Shown here: piece by piece, positions 1-6,131 of the stretch | Position numbering within the stretch: position 1 is the first letter of the stretch | Layout: each line of letters begins with the position of its first letter | Assembly (NCBI GenBank): GCA_020051815.1 | Contig: JAGVQF010000142.1 | Coordinates: 1-8,008 of the forward strand | DNA: 8,008 bases | Origin: Candidatus Saganbacteria bacterium | Lineage (GTDB): Bacteria > Margulisbacteria > WOR-1 > O2-12-FULL-45-9 > XYB2-FULL-48-7 | Direction of reading: 5' to 3' | Position numbers and translations under genes: made by a program | Notes under the pieces: generated by a model | Seen by the model: only the letters and a program-made list of their open reading frames with translations | The model's database searches: none | Told to the model about the DNA's origin: nothing

Positions 1-848
1 CCGGCGCCATCGGCATCATCGGCGCCTCGGGCATGGCCTTTGATGAACTGCGCAAAGAGATCAAAATCGCGAGGGAGCGGGCGGCGGGAGGCATTGTCGG
101 CATCAACATTATGTTCGCCGCCAGGGATTTTATCGGCGTTGTCCAGACGGCCATCCAGGAAAAAATCGACCTCATTATCACGGGGGCTGGTTTTTCCCGA
201 GACATCTTTAAATACGGCAAGGACGGCAACACCCCGATCGTTTCCATTGTCTCCACTGCCCGCCTCGCGGAAACCGCCGAACGGCTGGGCGCCTCGGCCA
301 TCGTCGTTGAAGGCAAAGAGGCCGGCGGCCACCTGGGCACCGACCGGTCGATCTGGGATATTTTTCCCGAAGTCAAAAAAGCGGTTTCACTCCCGGTCAT
401 CGCCGCCGGCGGCATCATTGACGGCGCGGAAATGTGCCGCGCGCTCAAGATCGGCGCTAACGGCGTCCAGATGGCGACGCGCTTTGTTCTCTCCGATGAG
501 TGCAACGCGGCCCTGTCTTATAAACAGCGCTACCAGACCGCGACCAAAGACGATGTCGTCATCATTGCTTCGCCGGTCGGCCTGCCCGGCCGGGCGATCA
601 AGACGGCTTTCGTCGAAAACATCCTGGCCGACAAGGCCCCGCGGCCGGCCGGCTGCGATTTCTGCCTCAAAAAATGCTCGCTCAAATACTGCATCATCCA
701 GGCCCTGATCAATTCCCAGAAAGGCGACATCGATCACGGCGTGGTCTTTTCCGGCGAATACGTCTGGAAGATCAAGGACCGCACGATCAAACCTGCCGCC
801 AAGATCGTGGCCGAGATCCTTGCGGAAGCCAGGGGAGCCGGCTGTTGA
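1..848 (+). CDS. FabK-like FMN-dependent enoyl-ACP reductase / nitronate monooxygenase family protein (5' end missing)
   Basis: Reading frame is open from base 3 to a TGA at 846-848; the ATG at 33 is internal, because the codons before it (GAIGIIGASG) are the family's glycine-rich FMN-binding loop. About 281 codons are visible, so some 30-60 N-terminal residues lie to the left. Numbering from the ATG at 33, the TIM-barrel flavoprotein signatures appear in order: GINIM (24-28), TGAG (50-53), EGKEAGGHLG (93-102, His100 matching the conserved active-site His of FabK), IAAGGI (123-128) and GANGVQMATRF (141-151). A cysteine cluster C-x2-C-x3-C-x4-C follows at 208-220. The family reduces trans-2-enoyl-ACP (FabK) or oxidises nitronates using FMN. 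Immediate coupling to fabF favours the fatty-acid role, in the cytoplasm. The cysteine-containing C-terminus resembles, from memory, clostridial enzymes annotated as nitronate monooxygenase, so the substrate is open. Confidence 0.88.
   Translation, partial: GAIGIIGASGMAFDELRKEIKIARERAAGGIVGINIMFAARDFIGVVQTAIQEKIDLIITGAGFSRDIFKYGKDGNTPIVSIVSTARLAETAERLGASAIVVEGKEAGGHLGTDRSIWDIFPEVKKAVSLPVIAAGGIIDGAEMCRALKIGANGVQMATRFVLSDECNAALSYKQRYQTATKDDVVIIASPVGLPGRAIKTAFVENILADKAPRPAGCDFCLKKCSLKYCIIQALINSQKGDIDHGVVFSGEYVWKIKDRTIKPAAKIVAEILAEARGAGC
831..837 (+). promoter_or_regulatory. Shine-Dalgarno site of fabF
   Basis: AGGGGAG lies 7 bases before the TTG at 845, inside the last codons of the upstream gene. 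It is the main reason for choosing TTG 845 as the start, because the in-frame ATG at 674 would add 57 residues unlike any FabF. Confidence 0.7.
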
Positions 849-2062
849 CCAGGGTCGTTATCACCGGCCTGGGCGTTGTCTCCCCCATCGGCACCGGCAA
901 AGAAACATTTTGGGCCAACCTCACGGCGGGCAAGAACGGCATCGGCCCCATCACCCACTTTGACACCACCGGTTTTACGTCTCGAATCGCGGGCGAAGTT
1001 AAAGACTTTGAGCCCGGCCTCTACATGGAAAAAAAAGAAGCCAAGCGCCTGGTTAAGTTCATCCAGTTCGGCGTGGCCGCTTCAAAGCTGGCCATTGAAG
1101 ACGCGAATTTACAAATAACGCCGGAGAATGCCGCCGACATCGGGGTCATTTTCGGCTCCGGCATCGGCGGCATCGGCTTTCTTGAAGAGCAAGCCAGGAC
1201 ATTGCATGAAAAGGGGCCGGACCGCTTGAGCCCTTTCACCGTCCCGTTCATGATCACCGATATGGCCGCCGGCTACATCTCGATCCTGCTCGGCGCCAAG
1301 GGGCCGAACATGTGCGTCGTCACCGCCTGCGCCACCGGCACCAATTGCATCGGCGAGGCTTTTAAGCTGATTCAGCGCGGCGGCGCCACCGCCGTCATCG
1401 CCGGCGGGTCCGAAGCCGCCATTACACCTCTGGGCATCGGCAGTTTTTGCGCCGCCCGCGCTCTCTCCAACGCCGGCAGCCGGCCATTCGACAAAACACG
1501 CGACGGCTTTGTCATGGGCGAAGGCGGCGGCTCTGTTATCCTCGAAGATCTTGAGTCGGCGCAGGCACGCGGCGCCAGGATCTACGCCGAGATCGCCGGC
1601 TACGGTATGAGCGGCGACGCCTATCACATCACTTCGCCCGCCCCGGGCGGCGAGGGCGCGATCCGGGCCATCCGCGCCGCTCTCAAGGACGCTAAGATGA
1701 GCCCGGCTGAAATAGATTACGTCAACGCGCACGGCACCTCGACCGAGTTAAACGACAAATTCGAAACGATGGCGCTCAAAACCGCTTTTGGCGATCACGC
1801 CCGCAAACTGGCCATCAGCTCGAACAAGTCGATGCTCGGCCACCTGCTCGGGGCTTCGGGCGCGGTCGAGTTTGTCGCGACCACCTTGTCGGTCGTCAAT
1901 GACCTCGCCCCGCCGACGATCAATTACGGGACGCCGGACCCGGATTGCGACCTCGATTATGTGCCGAATCAGTCGAGAAAAATGGCTATCAACGCCGCTA
2001 TCTCCAACTCCTTCGGTTTCGGCGGGCACAACGCCATACTGGTGGTAAAGAAATTTATCTGA
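845..2062 (+). CDS. fabF: Beta-ketoacyl-ACP synthase II (FabF)
   Basis: Condensing enzyme of type II fatty-acid synthesis: it adds malonyl-ACP to a growing acyl-ACP in the cytoplasm. Starting at TTG 845 gives 405 residues, close to the usual ~410, and begins with the expected TRVVITGLGVVSPIG. The thiolase-fold active site is complete: nucleophile Cys162 in TACATGTN, His296 in NAHGTST, Lys328 and His333 in NKSMLGHLLG, and the gating Phe392 in the FGFGG loop near the C-terminus. LNDKFE after the first His motif is also typical. A start at ATG 674 would run through the upstream gene in another frame and add non-homologous sequence. The start overlaps the upstream stop (TTGA, 845-848), which suggests translational coupling. 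A FabB or polyketide-type ketosynthase is less likely given the close fit to FabF motifs and the FabK-like neighbour. Confidence 0.96.
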   Translation: MTRVVITGLGVVSPIGTGKETFWANLTAGKNGIGPITHFDTTGFTSRIAGEVKDFEPGLYMEKKEAKRLVKFIQFGVAASKLAIEDANLQITPENAADIGVIFGSGIGGIGFLEEQARTLHEKGPDRLSPFTVPFMITDMAAGYISILLGAKGPNMCVVTACATGTNCIGEAFKLIQRGGATAVIAGGSEAAITPLGIGSFCAARALSNAGSRPFDKTRDGFVMGEGGGSVILEDLESAQARGARIYAEIAGYGMSGDAYHITSPAPGGEGAIRAIRAALKDAKMSPAEIDYVNAHGTSTELNDKFETMALKTAFGDHARKLAISSNKSMLGHLLGASGAVEFVATTLSVVNDLAPPTINYGTPDPDCDLDYVPNQSRKMAINAAISNSFGFGGHNAILVVKKFI

Positions 2063-2071
2063 TGTTATAAT
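2063..2071 (+). promoter_or_regulatory. Candidate extended -10 promoter (TGTTATAAT)
   Basis: The 7-base gap after fabF contains TGT followed by a perfect TATAAT (2066-2071), the sigma70-type extended -10 form that works with a poor -35. At 17-base spacing the -35 position (2043-2048) reads TGGTAA, only 3 of 6 matches. The predicted start of transcription is about 2078-2079, downstream of the annotated ATG at 2070 and on the in-frame GTG at 2079. If real, the barrel gene makes a leaderless mRNA beginning at GTG. AT-rich hexamers are uncommon in this GC-rich DNA, but one site seen by eye is not proof. Confidence 0.4.
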
Positions 2072-5000
2072 GCGGCGTGTGAAAAAACACGCGCTCGCCG
2101 CTTTTATTCTGGCTATATTCGCGTTCGCAGTTTGGGCCGAACAGCCCGTTTACACCTCCCCATATCCGCAGATCGATATCTCGGGCTTCAAAAAATGGGA
2201 GCGCAAAGAGGTCGGCGTCGAACCCAGCCGCAATTATTTCACCGGCAAGACCCAGCTGGGCGGTTTCTATCCGACTTTTTCCGGCGGCCCCTGGCAGGAG
2301 CGGCTCCAACTCAAGATCTTTGGCCAGCTTTCGGAAGATCTCTCGGTCACTTATGACCTCGACCAGCAGCCGGAAACGCCCGAGCGCTTCGACGTCAAAG
2401 TCAAATATTACAACAACGAGCTGACCTTCGGCGATATTAATGCCAACTTCACCGGCAATGAATTCGTCTCGGCCAATAAATTCCTGAACGGCGTCATGCT
2501 GACCGCCAAAGACAGCTGGTACGATATCCTGACCGTCCCCTCGGCCAAACTAAAAAGCCAGAGCCAGCCCCTGACCTCGCAAAAGGGCAACAACACGCGC
2601 GGGCCCTACAATCTGGGCCACGGCTCGATCGTCGAGGGCTCCGAGCAGGTCCAGTTGAACGGCGTCTACCTCCGGCGCAACACAGATTACACGATCGATT
2701 ATTTCGAAGGCAAGCTCACTTTTAACCGGATACTCAACACGACCGACGAGTTTAAATATTCTTACGAATTCACCAACGTGCTCGACCTATTCTTCCCCGC
2801 CCTCTCCAAGCGCGATTTCTTAGGCTTCCAATCAAGGTTCACGATCGATCCGGACCAATTCGGCAAGCCGGCGCCCAAGGCGGAGCCGGTTGTGATCGGC
2901 GCGCGCGATATCTTCCCTTCCGGCGGCTCGGTCGAGCCGGAGGCGCTTGAGGGAGAATCCTCCGGCCAGTACCAGCTGAGACGCGCCCCCGTCATCAACT
3001 TCAGCGAGACGCTGACCTTTATGGGGACCCGGCTGAAGAAGAACGACGATTATATCATCCGCTACGATTCGGGCGAGATCAAGCTGCTGACCCGTTTCCT
3101 CCCATCTTCGGAAGAGGCGCTGGTGGTCGAATACAACTATTTTGAAACCTCGAAAGAATCGGAAGCGCTCGCCGGAATCGGCAGCCGCGGCCCCTATCAC
3201 GTAAGTCACGGCAATCTCGTGCCGGGCAGCGAAAGGATCGAGGTGGACGGCCGGCTTTTTGTCAGGGACCTCGATTACAAGATCGCCTACCACAACGGCG
3301 AAGTCATGTTCGGCCTGGTCATCGGCCCGACCTCCCAGATCAAGGCCAGCTACAGCTATAACGTGATGGCCCTGCCGCCGGCCGCTCAAACAAAATTCCC
3401 GAAAGAACTGAAACTGGGCGCGACTTATATGAGAGAATCGGCCAAGCAGAGCGCCGCCGCCCCCACGGCCACCATCGTTGATTCTTTCACCGGCCAAACG
3501 CTCATCGCCGGCAATTATGTGCTCACGTTGAAGAACCGCCCGATCCTGCCCTCCAGCGAAGCCGCGCTGGTCGTGACCCTGCGCCAGGGCGGCGTGACTC
3601 GCCAGCTGACTTTTGAAGTCGATTACACCGTTCCGACGGTTGAGGCCGATGCGGCCGGCAATTACAACGTTATTCCGCCGGCGCCGCTTTCTTACGTCAC
3701 CGATCATGCCGACCCCAGCGATGGCTACGACACCGGCACGCTCTACTTTTATAATCAGAGCATTAATTCGACCGACGAGATCAATGTCGCCTACACATAT
3801 CAGAAGAACATCGTCGGCAAATATGCCGATGTCGGCAACGGCAACCGGGGGCCCTATTTCCTGCGCAACATCCGCCAGATCGTCCCCGGCTCGGAAACCG
3901 TCCAGGTCTGGGACCAGGGCTCCTCCTCCATCGTCACTTACACGCGCAATCCCGGCTTTGACGCCACGGCGGGCGAGACCGGTTATTCGCTTAATTATGA
4001 CCCCAATAATCCATCGATCACTTTCAACAATCCGCTGGCGACGACCAAGAACTTCCAGGTCATCTATCAATATGTGCCGGTGACCGCCGCGACCGGCGGC
4101 AACATCGCCCAGGCGGCCTATGGCTTTGACGGCAGTTTTAAGATCGGCAATATTTTTAAGATCGATTCAGCTTACGCCCGGAGCGAGACCGACCAAGTCT
4201 ATGTGGCCGAAACCTCCGTCGAGACCTTTGCCGGCAGCGGGGCCAAGCTCTACGCCCTGCATTCGCCCGCCGCCCTGATCGAAGGCAGCGAAAAGATCCT
4301 GGTCAACAACCAGCTGGTCAACCGCGATATCGATTATTTCATAACCTATACCGCGCCGGGCTCATTTAACTTTTTCTATATATCGCCGACAACGCTTGAC
4401 ACTATTTCCGTCGAATATAAATTCCAGTCCAGCTCCGGCTTGTCGGCCTCGACCGAAACAAAGGTCGATACGGCCTTTCGCCTGGGCGCCGAAACGAGGT
4501 TGTTCGGCGACGCCCTGACCGTCAGCGGCCAGACCAAGAAGATCGGCTTCGACTTCTCGCCGCTGGGCGGCACGGCCATTGGCCTCGGCTCAAATTACGA
4601 AGAATACAATGTTGGCTACAAACCGGAATATCATTCTTTCTCCGCCAATTACGCTTACAAATTCAACCAGAACCCGATCGGCGCCACCCGCCGGACCTTT
4701 TTGCGCAGTTATGATAATTCTCTGGCCGCCGGCATCAATCCGGGCGGGCTGGCCAGGATCGACTTCGGTTTCCGCTCATTCTCGACGCTTGACGATCCGC
4801 TCACTCCCGGCGCGCTGCATACGAGCGATAATCTGCAGACCTCATATTCCGGCAGTGTTGTGCCGGTCGACTGGCGCAGGGGCGCGCTGACTCTCAGCCA
4901 AAAATACGAATACCGCAAGACGACATCTAAAAATCACGTGGTTAACGTCGACGACCCCAACCGCTCGACGCAGAATATCGATTATTATCACGCCGGCAGC

Positions 5001-6131
5001 AATTTAAAGCTCACCGACCGCCTCGGGCTCGGCTTTGACTTTCAGTATAACGAACCGATCACGCTTGGCTCGCTGGAGACCAAGACCGCCCACACCCGGG
5101 CCGTTGACAACGCCTACAACCTTTCCCTCGACCTGACGCCCGGCTTCCTGCAAAAATTGACCACGCGGGTCGCGATCCTGAATCACACTGATTATAAGAT
5201 CGTACCCGAGGCTAAGGCGGTCGACACAAAAAACGAGACCTACCACATGGATGTCACGCCCTTCGCCATGCTGACGGGTTCGCTCGACCACAATCGCCAG
5301 GAGCGGACGGCGTATGTAGCGGGGGGAACCAACCCGCTTAGCTTGAGAACAAGCGGCACGACGCGCTTGGCGCCTTTCGCCTGGCTGTCAACCGGCTTAA
5401 ACGCCTCAAAGAGCGAAAACGTGCCGGAAACCGGCGCCGACAACAAGAGCGACGGCCGCACGATCGGTTGGGACGCCGATTACACCCCGCTCACTTTAAG
5501 TTTTCTCCGGCTGAATTCGCGCTTTGCCGCCTCCGACCAGCGCCAGTCGGCGCCCGCCGGCGCGCAAACGGTCACGACCAAAACAAACACGCTGTCGCAG
5601 ACCTACACGCTCAATCTGACGCTGATCCCCCTCCTGCCGCTGACTTTTAGCTACAACCAGGAAGACTATAAGAACTCCAACAATTCGACCACGGCGCCGG
5701 TCACGACGGAAACCTCGAACAACACGGTGACCGGCTCGACCGCCCTCACCCTGCCGTTTTTGCCGCAACTGACCCTTTCCGCCGATTACACGCGCAAGAT
5801 CACAATGGATAAGCGGGCCGATGTCAGCCGGCCAAAAACGCTCGTGAACGGCAAAGCCAGCTACAAAGTTTTCAGCTGGGGAACGCTCATCTATGACCTG
5901 GCCGACGAGAAGAACAAGGGCGAGGTGCAAGCGGGCGCCGTGGCCGACCTGGATTACCAAAAGACGACGACAACGATCGGCTTGAACATCGTCATCCCGG
6001 TCGACAATCCGGTGCTAATCAACTTTACGGTCATCGCCTCGCTCAAGACCGTTGATTACAAGAACAACAAGAATAATAGTGATGACTTTAGAGCCAGCCT
6101 GTTCTCTTTCGAAGGGACGATGAACTTCTAG
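2070..6131 (+). CDS. Large modular outer-membrane beta-barrel protein of unknown function
   Basis: 1353 residues; I do not recognise a named family. Residues 1-23 form a Sec signal peptide (basic MRRVKKH, hydrophobic core, predicted cleavage after VWA, before EQP). Residues ~75-160 are beta-rich, with a GDINANF strand motif followed by FLNGV. Residues ~177-786 hold six divergent modules of the type RGPY-x-L ... V-x-G-S-E ... DY-x-I-x-Y ... G-x-x-TF. Residues ~800-1353 alternate polar and hydrophobic residues, with Pro-containing short turns and Asn/Lys/Thr-rich long loops, ending in Phe with hydrophobic residues at -3, -7 and -9, the usual signal for BamA assembly. The layout recalls N-terminal parts of SprA-like and related unnamed surface proteins, but similarity to SprA is not established here. 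Start: ATG 2070, 7 bases after fabF, has no Shine-Dalgarno; GTG 2079 (MKKHALAAF) is a credible alternative. The stop shares CTAG with the opposing protease gene. Confidence 0.85.
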   Translation: MRRVKKHALAAFILAIFAFAVWAEQPVYTSPYPQIDISGFKKWERKEVGVEPSRNYFTGKTQLGGFYPTFSGGPWQERLQLKIFGQLSEDLSVTYDLDQQPETPERFDVKVKYYNNELTFGDINANFTGNEFVSANKFLNGVMLTAKDSWYDILTVPSAKLKSQSQPLTSQKGNNTRGPYNLGHGSIVEGSEQVQLNGVYLRRNTDYTIDYFEGKLTFNRILNTTDEFKYSYEFTNVLDLFFPALSKRDFLGFQSRFTIDPDQFGKPAPKAEPVVIGARDIFPSGGSVEPEALEGESSGQYQLRRAPVINFSETLTFMGTRLKKNDDYIIRYDSGEIKLLTRFLPSSEEALVVEYNYFETSKESEALAGIGSRGPYHVSHGNLVPGSERIEVDGRLFVRDLDYKIAYHNGEVMFGLVIGPTSQIKASYSYNVMALPPAAQTKFPKELKLGATYMRESAKQSAAAPTATIVDSFTGQTLIAGNYVLTLKNRPILPSSEAALVVTLRQGGVTRQLTFEVDYTVPTVEADAAGNYNVIPPAPLSYVTDHADPSDGYDTGTLYFYNQSINSTDEINVAYTYQKNIVGKYADVGNGNRGPYFLRNIRQIVPGSETVQVWDQGSSSIVTYTRNPGFDATAGETGYSLNYDPNNPSITFNNPLATTKNFQVIYQYVPVTAATGGNIAQAAYGFDGSFKIGNIFKIDSAYARSETDQVYVAETSVETFAGSGAKLYALHSPAALIEGSEKILVNNQLVNRDIDYFITYTAPGSFNFFYISPTTLDTISVEYKFQSSSGLSASTETKVDTAFRLGAETRLFGDALTVSGQTKKIGFDFSPLGGTAIGLGSNYEEYNVGYKPEYHSFSANYAYKFNQNPIGATRRTFLRSYDNSLAAGINPGGLARIDFGFRSFSTLDDPLTPGALHTSDNLQTSYSGSVVPVDWRRGALTLSQKYEYRKTTSKNHVVNVDDPNRSTQNIDYYHAGSNLKLTDRLGLGFDFQYNEPITLGSLETKTAHTRAVDNAYNLSLDLTPGFLQKLTTRVAILNHTDYKIVPEAKAVDTKNETYHMDVTPFAMLTGSLDHNRQERTAYVAGGTNPLSLRTSGTTRLAPFAWLSTGLNASKSENVPETGADNKSDGRTIGWDADYTPLTLSFLRLNSRFAASDQRQSAPAGAQTVTTKTNTLSQTYTLNLTLIPLLPLTFSYNQEDYKNSNNSTTAPVTTETSNNTVTGSTALTLPFLPQLTLSADYTRKITMDKRADVSRPKTLVNGKASYKVFSWGTLIYDLADEKNKGEVQAGAVADLDYQKTTTTIGLNIVIPVDNPVLINFTVIASLKTVDYKNNKNNSDDFRASLFSFEGTMNF
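2598..4427 (+). repeat. Six divergent 'GPY-GSE-DY' protein modules within the barrel gene
   Basis: Protein-level repeats at residues 177-234, 299-358, 373-430, 471-578, 593-669 and 725-786 of the barrel protein. Opening motifs include RGPYNLGHGSIVEGSE, RGPYHVSHGNLVPGSE and RGPYFLRNIRQIVPGSE, with looser copies GQYQLRRAPVINFSE and AKLYALHSPAALIEGSE. Each is followed by a DY-x-I-x-Y or similar strand (DYTIDY, DYIIRY, DYKIAY, DYFITY), a glycine turn, an F-rich strand and a closing strand such as VEYNY or VAYTY. The fourth copy lacks the GPY opening and carries an insertion, so its boundaries are uncertain. The pattern suggests small all-beta domains, periplasmic or surface-exposed, ahead of the barrel. 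Confidence 0.75.
4992..6128 (+). repeat. Roughly 40-residue beta-hairpin periodicity in the C-terminal barrel
   Basis: Short turns recur through residues 975-1353: LTDRLGLGF (Asp983), LTPGFLQKLT (Pro1024), VTPFAMLTG (Pro1064), LAPFAWLSTG (Pro1102), YTPLTLSFL (Pro1140), IPLLPLTF (Pro1187), LPFLPQLTL (Pro1229), a Pro-less VFSWGTLIY (~1269) and IPVDNPVLI (~1310). Spacing is about 38-47 residues. Between turns lie two alternating strands joined by polar loops such as DYKNSNNST and DYKNNKNNS. This is the expected form of an up-and-down outer-membrane barrel with short periplasmic turns and longer outer loops. Confidence 0.6.

Noticed and set aside
674..844. ATG 674 as the fabF start, giving a 57-residue N-terminal extension
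   Set aside because: The extension is the FabK-like gene read in another frame and resembles nothing in FabF; TTG 845 has a Shine-Dalgarno and the correct N-terminus.
1109..1732. A 207-codon open frame on the - strand inside fabF
   Set aside because: Antisense to the conserved core of FabF, with no motif of its own; a composition shadow.
2832..4070. A 412-codon open frame on the - strand inside the barrel gene
   Set aside because: It lies wholly antisense to a gene with a signal peptide and clear repeat motifs, has no recognisable domain, and its Arg/Ala/Gly/Val/Asp-rich composition is what GC-rich coding DNA gives on the opposite strand.
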